Positions 29,515-39,770 are shown, numbered from the stretch's first letter. The stretch is 64,000 bases of DNA from Planctomycetaceae bacterium (GCA_021732975.1 JAKFWC010000023.1:716198-780197), one strand, 5' to 3'. Notes: generated from the letters alone by a model not told the origin. Numbers and translations: made by a program.

Positions 29515-29593
29515 CAGAGCCGCGACCGTCAGGGAGCGAGTTCTTGATGATGCTCACCTCAGAAGAACTCGCTCCCTGACGGTCGCGGCTCTG
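29515..29593. repeat. Perfect 31-bp-arm inverted repeat
   Basis: Arms CAGAGCCGCGACCGTCAGGG + AGCGAGTTCTT and the exact complement flank a 17-base centre. It fills the space between two convergent genes and could act as a two-way terminator, though no U-run is present. Confidence 0.8.
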
Positions 29594-29603
29594 AAGTCTT
29601 CTT

Positions 29604-30668
29604 TCATTTCAACAATGCCACAATCGCATCCCCCACCTGGGTGGTGTGAGCAGCGCCACCAAGATCGGGCGTGCGTGGCCCATTGTTCGCCAATAACGAT
29701 TTCACAGCGACATGCAACGCCTCTGCCGCGTGTCGCAGATGCAGATGTTCGAGCATCATCGCCGCGGAAAGAACCGCTGCCAAGGGATTGGCAAGACCCT
29801 GGCCAGTGATATCCGGAGCCGAGCCATGCACCGGTTCAAACATGCTGGGATGTTTGCGAGTCGGGTCAATGTTGCCACTCGCGGCAAGACCCATGCTGCC
29901 GACGATGATCGCCGCGAGATCGGTCAGAATGTCGCCAAAGAGATTGCTGGCGACGACGACATCAAAGCTCTCTGGACGGCGGACGAATTCCATGACACTG
30001 CGATCGACGAGCAACGATTCCGTCGTGACCTCCGGATACTCCTTCGCAACGGCGGAAAACACTTCGTCCCACAGCACCATGCCGAAGCCCTGGGCGTTAC
30101 TCTTCGTGATGGATGCAACTCGCTTTCGCGAACGGGTGGAGGCGGCTTCAAACGCGGCCCGGATGATCCGTTCGCAACCGCGACGCGTGAAGACGGCCGT
30201 TTGAATCGCGATGTCGTCGTCGCTCTGGGCATACACCCGGCCGCCGACATTGACGTATTCTCCCTCGGTATTCTCGCGGAAAACGAGCAGATCGATCGAG
30301 CCGGGAGCCTTGTTCCGCAGCGGACTTTCCACGCCGGGATACAAGTATGCCGGTCGCAAGCAGACGTATTGCTCGAATCGCCGACGGATCGGCAGCAATA
30401 GCCCGTTCAGCGTGACGTGATCCTGCACCGCGGGATGTCCGACGGCCCCGAGCAGAATCGCGTCGAACGGCGCAAGCTGGTCGAGATAATCCACCGGGGC
30501 CATGCGACCATGCTCGAAGAAATAGTCCGTTCCCCACGGGAAATGCGTCCATTCGATCTTGGCCTGCTCGCGCGACATCGCTGCATCGGTCGCACGAATC
30601 GCCTCACGCGTCACTTCGGGACCAATGCCGTCACCTTCGAGAACCGCGATGTGGAATGTGGGGGGCAT
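29604..30668 (-). CDS. D-malate/tartrate dehydrogenase (decarboxylating), isocitrate/isopropylmalate dehydrogenase family
   Basis: 354 aa, cytoplasmic. The start HIAVLEGDGIGPEV is the family N-terminus. Residues LLGAVGHPAVQDHVTLNGLL, FRREFDQY-like RRRFEQYVCLRPAYLYPGVE, LLVFRENTEGEYVNVGGR and SNLFGDILTDL match DmlA/TtuC enzymes better than LeuB, as does FEPVHGSAPDITGQG. It should oxidise D-malate or tartrate with NAD and a divalent metal. ATG 30668 starts the recognisable protein; the open frame upstream only reads through the heptamer array. No RBS is convincing. Its promoter must lie in or next to that array. Confidence 0.85.
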   Translation of the reverse strand: MPPTFHIAVLEGDGIGPEVTREAIRATDAAMSREQAKIEWTHFPWGTDYFFEHGRMAPVDYLDQLAPFDAILLGAVGHPAVQDHVTLNGLLLPIRRRFEQYVCLRPAYLYPGVESPLRNKAPGSIDLLVFRENTEGEYVNVGGRVYAQSDDDIAIQTAVFTRRGCERIIRAAFEAASTRSRKRVASITKSNAQGFGMVLWDEVFSAVAKEYPEVTTESLLVDRSVMEFVRRPESFDVVVASNLFGDILTDLAAIIVGSMGLAASGNIDPTRKHPSMFEPVHGSAPDITGQGLANPLAAVLSAAMMLEHLHLRHAAEALHVAVKSLLANNGPRTPDLGGAAHTTQVGDAIVALLK

Positions 30669-30695
30669 GGCGGAAGTCCGGATGGGTTGATCGTG

Positions 30696-30793
30696 GGTTG
30701 TTGGTTGTTGGTTGTTGGTTGTTGGTTGTTGGTTGTTGGTTGTTGGTTGTTGGTTGTTGGTTGTTGGTTGTTGGTTGTTGGTTGTTGGTTGTT
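30696..30793 (+). repeat. Tandem array of 14 perfect GGTTGTT heptamers
   Basis: 98 bases of exact seven-base units (AACAACC on the minus strand), 28 bases before the malate/tartrate dehydrogenase start. A related fragment (CCAACAACCAACC) lies at about 30845-30857. Seven is not a multiple of three, so copy changes would shift frames or promoter spacing. Similar short tandem heptamers are known in cyanobacteria. Confidence 0.95.
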
Positions 30794-30861
30794 GGTCGGA
30801 AGATCGACAAGAGGCACTGGTTCTGGCCGACCAACGATCACCGACCAACAACCAACCGCAT

Positions 30862-31752
30862 TCACGTCATCGCAATCACGCGGCTGATGATCAGCGGCGG
30901 GATCACGAGGCACGCGGTCAGCATTGCGGCGACGCCGTTGCCAGTGTGCCAATAAACCATCACAGCGCAGGTCATCACATAATTCAGCAGGAAGATCTTG
31001 ATCATGTACTGGACGGCCACCGGCGTCGCCACGCGGATGGCACTCACCGCCCGCATGTTGAGCGACAGGGCGACAATACCGAGCAGAAACAACGTCCGCT
31101 GCACATCCCCCTGATTAGGCCACGTCAGCATCAGCCCGAGCAATGTTACGAGTCCCAGATTCACCACGACCAGCGCACCGATCAACTGGTTGCGCTCGCT
31201 GGCTTTCGCTTCCGTGCGGGCGAACCACGTCACCCCCACGATGTAGACACCAAGACCAATCGCGACGATCAATTGCGGCATCGCGAACAGTTGCGGCAGA
31301 CTCTCCGCGGACACCGCGCCGCCAAGCATCACGTTCAGAAACCGGCACGACCCCATGGCGATTGGACCCAGCGGCGTCCGCTTCAGATAGCCGTCATATG
31401 CCAGGATCATCGCGCCAAGTGCCATCGCCACGATCATGGTTGGTCCATTGAACGTGGCCGCTGTTCCAACACCGGCGAACATCAACGCACTTCCCAGCAT
31501 CGCCGCGTTGCGCCGTGTCACGCGTCCTGAAGGAATCGGCCGCGATGGCCGCTCCAAGCTGTCTTGCGCCACGTCAAAGACATCGTTGAACACCATCCCG
31601 CTGAGGTACAGCGCACACGACGCGGCCAGAACGATCAGAAACTCAGGATACGGCTCCAGCGTGCGATCGTTCAGCAACATCCGCCCCAGCACGATGTCCG
31701 CCATCGCGGTGAAGACAGTCGGCAGTCGCAGCAGTTGCAGGTAGGGAAACAT
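30862..31752 (-). CDS. UbiA-family prenyltransferase (EboC-like)
   Basis: 296 aa integral membrane protein with about eight helices. The prenyl-diphosphate site is NDVFDVAQD near residue 70, with ERPSRPIPSGRV directly after it and a second site around LAYDGYLKRTP. The pattern with PIAMGSCRFLNVMLG is closer to the EboC group than to 4-hydroxybenzoate octaprenyltransferase. The substrate is unknown. It follows the inositol-3-phosphate synthase gene by 71 bases on the same strand, and a joint lipid or prenylated-sugar pathway is an inference. ATG 31752 is the first start matching the family. Confidence 0.8.
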   Translation of the reverse strand: MFPYLQLLRLPTVFTAMADIVLGRMLLNDRTLEPYPEFLIVLAASCALYLSGMVFNDVFDVAQDSLERPSRPIPSGRVTRRNAAMLGSALMFAGVGTAATFNGPTMIVAMALGAMILAYDGYLKRTPLGPIAMGSCRFLNVMLGGAVSAESLPQLFAMPQLIVAIGLGVYIVGVTWFARTEAKASERNQLIGALVVVNLGLVTLLGLMLTWPNQGDVQRTLFLLGIVALSLNMRAVSAIRVATPVAVQYMIKIFLLNYVMTCAVMVYWHTGNGVAAMLTACLVIPPLIISRVIAMT

Positions 31753-31792
31753 GCGGTCAATCGTTGGCTGTTGGTAGGAAAGACCACAGACG

Positions 31793-31814
31793 CCCACGGT
31801 TTCTGAACCGTGGG
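31793..31814 (-). terminator. Hairpin between inositol synthase and prenyltransferase genes
   Basis: Nine-base perfect arms CCCACGGTT/AACCGTGGG with a TCTG loop start ten bases after the synthase stop. There is no U-run, so it may attenuate or be a small dispersed repeat. Confidence 0.4.
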
Positions 31815-31823
31815 TCTCCTCGA

Positions 31824-33038
31824 TTACTTCTCAGCACGCACAACCTCCGCCCATTCCAGCAATTGCTGAAACTGCAGCGCGAACTGCGGTTCATCGCACC
31901 CCATCGGACTCTTGAAGAACGAACCGAGGTGCGTCATTAACCCGGCCTTGCCGCGGCGGGCTTCACGCTCGGTGAGGCGCACGAGATCAATTACCAGCGG
32001 CGCGGCGAGGAGTGAATCGCAGCCTTCCCAGATGAATTGCAGCACCATCGGCGTGCCGAGAAATCCCTGGAAATGAATGTGATCCCACGCGGTTTTCCAG
32101 TCGCCCATCGACTCGATGTATTCGATGGAAACCAGCGTCTGCGGCTTGTAACCGAGGATTTCCGTCAGCAGGTGATCCTTCGAGCGGACCTTGTTCGCTT
32201 TGTTGACCGGGTCGTCGAGCACCTTGCCGTCGAGGTTCCCGAAGATGTTGTGACCGACCCAGCTCATCACTTTCAGATTACGGGCGGCGAACATCGGGGC
32301 GAGGACCGACTTCATCAGCGTCTCGCCGGTTTTGCCGTCACGACCGACGTGGACCGCACCCTGCTTTTTCGCGAATTCATCGAGCGCGGGCATGTCAGTG
32401 CCGATCGACGGCGTGAAGTTCACATACGCCGCGCGTTCCCGGAAGGCAGCGATGGCGTAGAGCGTGCTCGCCGGCAATGGGCACGCGGCGTTCGTCGTGA
32501 GTTGCTTATCGATGGCGGCCCACGTCAACTCTTTGGTCGCGGGTTCGACGGGCGGTTCCGTCGATGAAACGTTGACCACAATCACGCGGTCCAGACCGTT
32601 GCGATCACGGAACGATTTGATATCCGCGGTAAGGCGTGTCACCGCTTGCCCGGCCGATTCCCCGCGGAATGCGGCGGTTTTCGGCCCGGCGAGCGAATCA
32701 ATCGTCGCCCCGACGTTGTGCAGCGTCCCCGGTCGCACTTCGGCATCCGCGGCGGCAAGATCGGCCTCAATGTGCGGCCACCATTCGGGAGCAAAGACCC
32801 GCGACTTCTTGTGGAGCACGTCGGCTTCGGCCCGGTAATTCGTCTCACGGATTTCGTGCCCGCCGATGACGAGCTCATCCCAACCGGCGAGATCGAGTCC
32901 CGCCAGCGGCGGCAGTGCGGAGACCAGTGCCGTCGGCTCCGTCAATTTGTGACGGAGTGCCATGATCCCGACGACGACCGTGGTGGCCACGCCGCCCCAC
33001 GCTCCCACCAACCACACGCCCACTTTCCGCTGTGCCAT
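31824..33038 (-). CDS. ino1: Inositol-3-phosphate synthase
   Basis: 404 aa, cytoplasmic. It converts glucose 6-phosphate to 1L-myo-inositol 1-phosphate with NAD. The N-terminal Rossmann motif is VWLVGAWGGVATTVVVGI; VVNVSSTEPP, VNFTPSIGTDMPAL, GRDGKTGETLMKSVLAPMF and LKVMSWVGHNIFGNLDG are strongly conserved in the family. It is shorter than the eukaryotic enzyme, as usual for bacteria. It probably leads a minus-strand unit with the UbiA-family gene. Inositol can serve phospholipids or osmolytes; which one applies here is not visible. Confidence 0.9.
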   Translation of the reverse strand: MAQRKVGVWLVGAWGGVATTVVVGIMALRHKLTEPTALVSALPPLAGLDLAGWDELVIGGHEIRETNYRAEADVLHKKSRVFAPEWWPHIEADLAAADAEVRPGTLHNVGATIDSLAGPKTAAFRGESAGQAVTRLTADIKSFRDRNGLDRVIVVNVSSTEPPVEPATKELTWAAIDKQLTTNAACPLPASTLYAIAAFRERAAYVNFTPSIGTDMPALDEFAKKQGAVHVGRDGKTGETLMKSVLAPMFAARNLKVMSWVGHNIFGNLDGKVLDDPVNKANKVRSKDHLLTEILGYKPQTLVSIEYIESMGDWKTAWDHIHFQGFLGTPMVLQFIWEGCDSLLAAPLVIDLVRLTEREARRGKAGLMTHLGSFFKSPMGCDEPQFALQFQQLLEWAEVVRAEK

Positions 33039-33175
33039 CGTTGCCGCTCGTGTTGACTGACCGTTTGTGTTGTCCGCCGCAGCGATTCGTCCGGGAACCG
33101 CCCATCGGAACCGCCGAATACGTCAGTTTACCCGCGGAGACACCCTACCGCGAGGGAGCGAGAAGACGGTCGTGG

Positions 33176-33916
33176 TCAGTCGAGAAACGCCCGCGTCAGT
33201 TGCCAGCGAAGAAAGCCGCGGTACACGGCTGAACTGGATGCGCGATGCTCACGCGGCGTCGACCGGGATTCGATCCATGCCAAACCGGGGCCGAATCGAG
33301 CTTCGTTTGCCCTGGCCGCTATCGTGGCCGCAAGGGCGATGAGATTGTCACGCCGCGTCGGAAAGACGGGCAGCCCCGTCGCGGTGAACTCGAAACCGTT
33401 CTGCGGAATCCGCAGCCAGAGCCACGGTTCGTAAATCACCACATCCACGAACAACGATGTTTTCGTCGCGAACCGGCGATCCTTGAAACGCTCAATGGTG
33501 GGGCCGCCCTTATTGATGATTTTCCAATCCTCAAATTCTTCCGTCGACGCTTCCTGCACCGATACCAGATCCACCCAGACGACATCGGCCCATTTCACCA
33601 CTCCCTTTCGTTCGGGAGCCAGCCAGAAGAACACCGCTTCGTCGGGCCGTGCGCTGCGGAGCGTCACCAGTTCCGGAAGTTCGACGATGGCCGACTGGGG
33701 AACCGCCCGAGCCTGGATTCCGGCATGCAACAGCCCGGCAGCGCAGACGTTCGCCAAACCTTTCGGAAGATTCTCCGCAAAGATCCCCGCTTGCTGCGAG
33801 AGAATCGGGACCAACTCCGCGACCACAAGGTCCAACGGTTCGGCGATCACTCGCGCCACCCGCGTGAAGTCGATGGGCGAGTCATCCGTCTGCACGACCG
33901 CAAAGGTTTCGTCCAT
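33176..33916 (-). CDS. Hypothetical protein, 246 aa
   Basis: Soluble, mixed alpha/beta, without signal or membrane segment. It begins MDETFAVVQTDDSPIDFTRV and contains a helix-rich middle (VAELVPILSQQAGIFAENLP) and several aromatic strands (EAVFFWLAPER, WLWLRIPQNGFEF). I do not recognise a family. The frame is open 150 bases further upstream, but that stretch covers an inverted repeat and has no RBS, so ATG 33916 is preferred. It stands alone, 137 bases before the inositol synthase gene. Confidence 0.6.
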   Translation of the reverse strand: MDETFAVVQTDDSPIDFTRVARVIAEPLDLVVAELVPILSQQAGIFAENLPKGLANVCAAGLLHAGIQARAVPQSAIVELPELVTLRSARPDEAVFFWLAPERKGVVKWADVVWVDLVSVQEASTEEFEDWKIINKGGPTIERFKDRRFATKTSLFVDVVIYEPWLWLRIPQNGFEFTATGLPVFPTRRDNLIALAATIAARANEARFGPGLAWIESRSTPREHRASSSAVYRGFLRWQLTRAFLD

Positions 33917-34219
33917 GGGACATTCACACTCCCGTGCCAGTGGGTAGCCCCGGTTGGCGTCCTCGCCTACCGGGGTGACGCAGTCACAAGAAGCATCAAG
34001 AAAATCTCGAGGCCGCTTCACCAAGCCTCTTGTCGTTACCCGAACCCAATAGAAGGCGCCAGTCAATCGCGGCTAATCACGGACGCGTATCTTGAGGCTT
34101 CCGACCGCTGCGCGGCACCGGTTGAGACAACCGGTAGTACCCGGTTTGACTCAAGAAACCTCTTATCGTTGCGCGAGCTCGATAGACCGCAGACGGTCAA
34201 TCGGGGCCACGCCTGTCAA
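33917..34219. other. 303-bp intergenic region with an imperfect inverted repeat
   Basis: At 33947-33976 arms GCCCCGGTTGGCG and CGCCTACCGGGGT (two mismatches) form a hairpin directly before the gene at 33916. The rest includes CCGGTTGAGACAACCGG at about 34117, a second small palindrome. No coding frame is supported. Confidence 0.4.
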
Positions 34220-34807
34220 TCATTTGATCCGATCAACGCTAGGCGGGATGTAGACGACAAGCATTCCATCGCGTCCGCCACACCAGCCGCAGGGGAATCC
34301 ACCCCATTGAATGATTTGCCAGAACGTTTCATTCATATGGCCCGGCAGAATGCCGCAGACCATCCGATGGCGTATAATGCCATCAATCAGACAGCCAAGA
34401 TCAGAAGCTTCCAAGCCTTCTGGCATGATTGCTAGAGCGCGCGCTTCACCGTCGGGATTCGATATCCAACAAAACTCAAATATTGAACGAGCCAAATTAG
34501 AATGTTCACTTGTCTGCTCGCGAGTCCAACTCTTGGTGACTCGTAGGTGTTCAATAATCGTATCGCCGATGATGTCGTTCCAGTGCATTGGAAATTTAAT
34601 ACGAGCACCGGGAGCGTCGGGATCGCGATACTTGTCTATCCCCTTAAGACTCTTAATCACTAAAGCCGGAATACGTTCAATCGCATACTGGTGAGGAAAA
34701 GAATGGAATAGTTGTCCAGACTTTAAATAATCAACAATTTCTTGCGCAGCTTCTTGACGAAAGTCTGGAGTTTCCACAGGTGTTCCTGGCAATTTGAAAC
34801 ACGGCAT
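34220..34807 (-). CDS. AT-richer orphan gene, hypothetical protein (195 aa)
   Basis: The protein starts MPCFKLPGTPVETPDF and has no signal or membrane segment. Cys/Trp/Gly-rich motifs near the end (WGGFPCGWCGGRDG) could be a metal or structural site. Base composition is clearly richer in A/T than the neighbours and codon choice differs, which suggests recent acquisition. No family is recognised. It stops 303 bases before the next minus-strand gene and starts 28 bases downstream of the NAD synthetase stop. Confidence 0.6.
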   Translation of the reverse strand: MPCFKLPGTPVETPDFRQEAAQEIVDYLKSGQLFHSFPHQYAIERIPALVIKSLKGIDKYRDPDAPGARIKFPMHWNDIIGDTIIEHLRVTKSWTREQTSEHSNLARSIFEFCWISNPDGEARALAIMPEGLEASDLGCLIDGIIRHRMVCGILPGHMNETFWQIIQWGGFPCGWCGGRDGMLVVYIPPSVDRIK

Positions 34808-34834
34808 TTGAGCTAAATCATCACTCCGTCCGAG

Positions 34835-36496
<1,662 letters not shown>

Positions 36497-36592
36497 GAAA
36501 GCCGTCTCGATTTCAAATAAGGGATGAACCCGCTGCCCGCGACGTTATACTACCGCATCTTGTCTTACAGCCTGAGCGCACAGGAACCTATT

Positions 36593-37492
36593 ATGACAGT
36601 AGCCGCACGGATCGCGGGGGTCTATCTCAGCGTCGCCCTCGTCACCACGAGTGCCGTTGCCGCGGCGGAATCCGGCACCGTGATCGCGAAAGTGAACGGG
36701 CAGGCGATTACCGCCGGGGATGTGGAATTCTTCGGGCAATCTCGCGGACTCAGTCCGGCCGAAGTGACCGACCAGCACGGACAACTCGTGGAGCAGTTGA
36801 TTGATCGCCAACTGGTCCGCGAGTTTCTCGCGGCGAAAAAAGTCGTCCCCAACGATGACATCCTGAAGTTGCGGATCTTTGAAATGAACCAACTCATCGT
36901 TCGCCGTGGGGGTGACCCGGCGGTGTTGCTCAAAAAGTTGGGATTGACGCCGGAGCGGATCAAAGCGGAAGTCGGTCTGTCACTCGCCTGGAACGGCTAC
37001 ATCGAGCAGACCACGAAGCCAGAGGAAATCCGACAGTTTTTTATGGATCATCGCCCCGAATACGATGGCACCCGCGTCCGCGTCCGGCAGGTCTTTCGCA
37101 AAGCTCCCAACGATACCGCCCGTGTCGATGCGGATGCGTTACTGACCCGTGTGAAGAAAGAAGTCGAATCGAACGCGATGACTTTCGAGGGTGCCGTGCG
37201 GGCGTATTCGCAAGCTCCCAGCGCGAAGGAGAACGGCGATGTGGGTTGGATCAGCCGCCGTGGTCAACTGGCCGATGAATTGACCGAAGCGGCCTGGAAA
37301 CTTCAGCCGGGGGAACTGGCCGGGCCGTTAAAAACGCCGTTTGGGGTGCATCTGATTCAGGTGATCGACCGCGAACCGGGGCAGCTCAGCGTGGAGGATG
37401 CCCGCCCGCAGATTCTCGAACGCATCTCGCAAAAACGATGGACGGAAACTGTTGCGGCCGAACGCGCGAAGGCCAAGGTCACGCGACCATAG
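36593..37492 (+). CDS. Exported parvulin-type peptidylprolyl isomerase
   Basis: 299 aa. Signal peptide MTVAARIAGVYLSVALVTTSAVA, then an N-terminal chaperone-like helical part (IAKVNGQAITAGDVEFF, SurA/PrsA type) and a parvulin domain from about residue 160 (RVRQVFRKAP, ENGDVGWISRRGQLADEL, LKTPFGVHLIQVIDR). It should help fold secreted or outer-membrane proteins in the periplasm. AGGAA seven bases before ATG 36593 decides the start. It converges with ispD across palindromic element copy C. Confidence 0.9.
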   Translation: MTVAARIAGVYLSVALVTTSAVAAAESGTVIAKVNGQAITAGDVEFFGQSRGLSPAEVTDQHGQLVEQLIDRQLVREFLAAKKVVPNDDILKLRIFEMNQLIVRRGGDPAVLLKKLGLTPERIKAEVGLSLAWNGYIEQTTKPEEIRQFFMDHRPEYDGTRVRVRQVFRKAPNDTARVDADALLTRVKKEVESNAMTFEGAVRAYSQAPSAKENGDVGWISRRGQLADELTEAAWKLQPGELAGPLKTPFGVHLIQVIDREPGQLSVEDARPQILERISQKRWTETVAAERAKAKVTRP

Positions 37493-37506
37493 CCGCACGT
37501 GGTCTT

Positions 37507-37575
37507 GTGTGCCACGGCCGTGCGAAGTGGCAGAGCGCTGGCTTTCATCGCACGGCTCACAGAGCCGTGGCACAC
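37507..37575 (+). repeat. Dispersed palindromic element, copy C (shortened)
   Basis: Outer arms GTGTGCCACGGC / GCCGTGGCACAC are kept and the centre GAAGTGGCAGAGCGC is recognisable, but the inner part of the left arm is shorter than in copies A, B and D. Located between convergent genes. Confidence 0.8.
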
Positions 37576-37594
37576 GAAAGCGTAGAGCCGTTTG

Positions 37595-38338
37595 TCACGG
37601 CCAACGGGGATCTTCATCGGCGAACGGGTGCAACAATCCGGGGAGACGTTCTTTCGGTAGCAGGCCCAGGCACGCTTCCGCCATTTTGAGATCATCCGCC
37701 GCCGTGATTTTGAAGTTCAACGGCGAACCGGCCACGACATGCACCGGATGCCCCGCCCGTTCCAGCAGTTGAGCTTCGTCCGTCGGTTGAAACGTCCCGC
37801 GTTTCGCGAATGCGTCCCGTAGCCAGTCGGTGCGCGACACTTGCGGCGTCTGCGCAGCCCATAAATCAGCGCGCGGGACGGTTTCCTGAATGCGGTTCTG
37901 TTCTACCACACGCTTCACCGTGCTGGTGATCGGCGTCGCAAGAATCGCCGCACCGTGTGTTTCCGCCGCCTGAAACACGTTCGTGATCCATTCCTTGGCG
38001 ATCAGCGGCCGGGCGGCATCGTGGACGGCGACGAAGTCCGCTTCGGGTTTAACCCGGGCTAACGCGTTCTGCACCGAGTCGGCCCGCTCTCCACCGCCGA
38101 TGACGATCTCCACGTCCAGAAACGCGAGATTCGGCCGGAATTTTTCGCGGAACCATTCTTCGTCGTCCGCGGCGACCACGATCAGCGTCTGAATGACATC
38201 GTCGCGATTCACGAACATTTCCGCGGACCGCAACCACACAGGTCGCCCTTGCAGATCGGCGAAAACTTTTTTGCGAGCCTTCCCGGCAAACCGACTGCTT
38301 CGTCCCGCCGCTGGCAAAATTACCGCAAACTTAGCCAT
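37595..38338 (-). CDS. ispD: 2-C-methyl-D-erythritol 4-phosphate cytidylyltransferase
   Basis: 247 aa, cytoplasmic. Transfers CMP to MEP in the non-mevalonate isoprenoid pathway. The signature LPAAGRSSRFAGKARKKVF is the nucleotide loop; VVAADDEEWF, GGGERADSVQNAL, FVAVHDAARPLI, TPITSTVKRV and AAQTPQ are all family motifs. The C-terminal extension (GLLPKERLPGLLHPFADEDP) is a little longer than usual. ATG 38338 begins the family N-terminus MAKFAVILPAAGR. No other isoprenoid gene is adjacent. Confidence 0.92.
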   Translation of the reverse strand: MAKFAVILPAAGRSSRFAGKARKKVFADLQGRPVWLRSAEMFVNRDDVIQTLIVVAADDEEWFREKFRPNLAFLDVEIVIGGGERADSVQNALARVKPEADFVAVHDAARPLIAKEWITNVFQAAETHGAAILATPITSTVKRVVEQNRIQETVPRADLWAAQTPQVSRTDWLRDAFAKRGTFQPTDEAQLLERAGHPVHVVAGSPLNFKITAADDLKMAEACLGLLPKERLPGLLHPFADEDPRWP

Positions 38339-38379
38339 CTGATGGCGCGTCCTTCATCGAACCGGAGGAAGACGTTTTG

Positions 38380-38561
38380 CCGCGAAAAGACGCCAAGGAG
38401 CGCAAAAGGAAGAGACGGCGAGGGTAAAGGCTGTTTAGCCACAAGAGGCACATAGGACACAAAAGGGAACGGATTGAATGGCGGCTTCCTGCCTCCTTTT
38501 TTGTGACCGTTGTGCAAACCTCTCCACATTTCCTTTTGCGTTCCCTGGCGTCTTTTCGCGG
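38380..38561. repeat. Mosaic inverted repeat, CGCGAAAAGACGC family, copy 1
   Basis: Outer arms CCGCGAAAAGACGCCAAGGA + GCGCAAAAGGA and a nearly exact complement enclose AGCCACAAGAGGCACATAGG and a related inverted stretch. A second version lies at 40533-40674. It fills most of the 363-bp gap between the ispD start and the next plus-strand gene. Confidence 0.75.
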
Positions 38562-38701
38562 TCAATCATCTTTATCCTACGTCTTGGCAGCAAACGCCGC
38601 AAACTCGTTGCGGCTTGACGCTTTTGCGCAGGTGGTCCTATACTCACGAACTTCCCCCGGCCGCCCCGTGCGTGCCGGTTCTTGTCCGGAGCCAGGGCGA
38701 C

Positions 38702-39571
38702 ATGAAGAGCGAACACCGTCACGAATTACAGCGTAACGACTTAGGTCATATTGCCCTGCAAACGAAGCCGTGGTTTGAAAAGCACGGCATGCAAGCCTTG
38801 GTCGGATTGGTGGTCGCCCTGGTGGCCATTGCCGTCGGCGTCTATTGGGCGAATCTTCCCAAGGCCGACGCCCCTGGTTGGGGACGGCTGACTTCGGCCC
38901 AGACCGTGGATGAATACGGGGCCGTGGCGGATAAATACGCCGACAGCCTCGCCGGTACATGGGCGCGGTTGCGGATGGCGGAGCTCAATCTGGAAGACGG
39001 GATTCTCGCGCTCTTCACCGATCGCGAACTCGGACTGAAAGATATCAAAAAAGCTCAGGAAGACTTTGAAGCTGTCCTGAAGAGTTCCATCGCTCTCCCT
39101 GATTCGTTGAAACAGCGGGCCCTGTTGGGGTTGGCGCGGGCTCAGGAAGCCGCCAGTGACGGTGATACGTCCGCCGCGCTCGCGACTTACCGCAAATTGC
39201 AAGAAGATTATCCGGAGTCGATTTACGAGACGCTCGTCAAGCAGAAGATCAAGGAATTGGAAAGCGGTGACGCCAAAGCGTTCTACGCCTGGTTCCACTC
39301 ACAGAAGCCGAAGCCGCCCGATTTCCGTCGGCCGAATGACGGTGCTGCCGGTGGGATTAAGTTGCCGCCGGGACTGTCGCTACCGGGTGAGACCCCGGAT
39401 GTGAGCCTGCCGCCCAGACCAACGAGCGGGGGCGCGACTCCAGAACCAGCCAAGACGGAAACGCCGAAGGAAGAATCGAAGCCGGACGAAGCCGCCAAGC
39501 CGGAGCCGTCCAAGGGTGACGCGCCTGTCGAGAAGAAAGCTGACGAGGAAAAGCCGACAACGAATCCGTAG
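38702..39571 (+). CDS. Membrane-anchored TPR protein, YfgM-like
   Basis: 289 aa. MKSEHRHELQRNDLG opens the protein, a typical start of planctomycete YfgM-like proteins. One helix follows (MQALVGLVVALVAIAVGVYW, residues about 31-50), then about 150 residues of TPR-like helices (ALATYRKLQEDYPESIYETL) and a Pro/Glu/Lys-rich disordered tail from about residue 205. YfgM in enterobacteria is an accessory of the SecYEG translocon; the same job here is inference. CAGGGCG before ATG 38702 decides the start. A terminator follows. Confidence 0.75.
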   Translation: MKSEHRHELQRNDLGHIALQTKPWFEKHGMQALVGLVVALVAIAVGVYWANLPKADAPGWGRLTSAQTVDEYGAVADKYADSLAGTWARLRMAELNLEDGILALFTDRELGLKDIKKAQEDFEAVLKSSIALPDSLKQRALLGLARAQEAASDGDTSAALATYRKLQEDYPESIYETLVKQKIKELESGDAKAFYAWFHSQKPKPPDFRRPNDGAAGGIKLPPGLSLPGETPDVSLPPRPTSGGATPEPAKTETPKEESKPDEAAKPEPSKGDAPVEKKADEEKPTTNP

Positions 39572-39609
39572 CGGCTTCCTCGCGAAAAGTGAAAGTTTTG
39601 CCAGCAGCC

Positions 39610-39641
39610 GCAACCCGACTGCTTCTGGGCAGCCGGGTTGC
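39610..39641 (+). terminator. Hairpin terminator of the YfgM-like gene
   Basis: 13-base arms GCAACCCGACTGC / GCAGCCGGGTTGC with one mismatch and a six-base loop, 38 bases after the stop. No long U-run, so termination may be partial. Confidence 0.5.
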
Positions 39642-39770
39642 TTGCCGTGCTTGATCAGCACCCCGTTGAGGTCAAACGTTTCTTGTGGGTTCGTGTTCGT
39701 CGGTTTCCGTATCGTTCAATCTTTGAGCACACTCATCCCAATCGCATTTTGATCGTGGCCGTGGCGCACA

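Noticed and set aside
29604..30668. LeuB (3-isopropylmalate dehydrogenase)
   Set aside because: The sequence around GAVGHPAVQDHVTLNG and RENTEGEYVNVGGR fits D-malate/tartrate dehydrogenases better, and no leuC/leuD is near.
30656..30955. Repetitive protein (GCWLLVV or QQPTTNN repeats) encoded by the heptamer array
   Set aside because: The repeats follow from a seven-base unit without stops in any frame; there is no RBS, and it lies in the gap between two good genes.
30862..31752. 4-hydroxybenzoate octaprenyltransferase (UbiA proper)
   Set aside because: Motif context is closer to EboC-type proteins and no quinone gene is nearby.
33245..34435. 396-aa plus-strand frame crossing two minus-strand genes and a gap
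   Set aside because: It spans an inverted repeat and two opposing genes with different compositions and has no domain.
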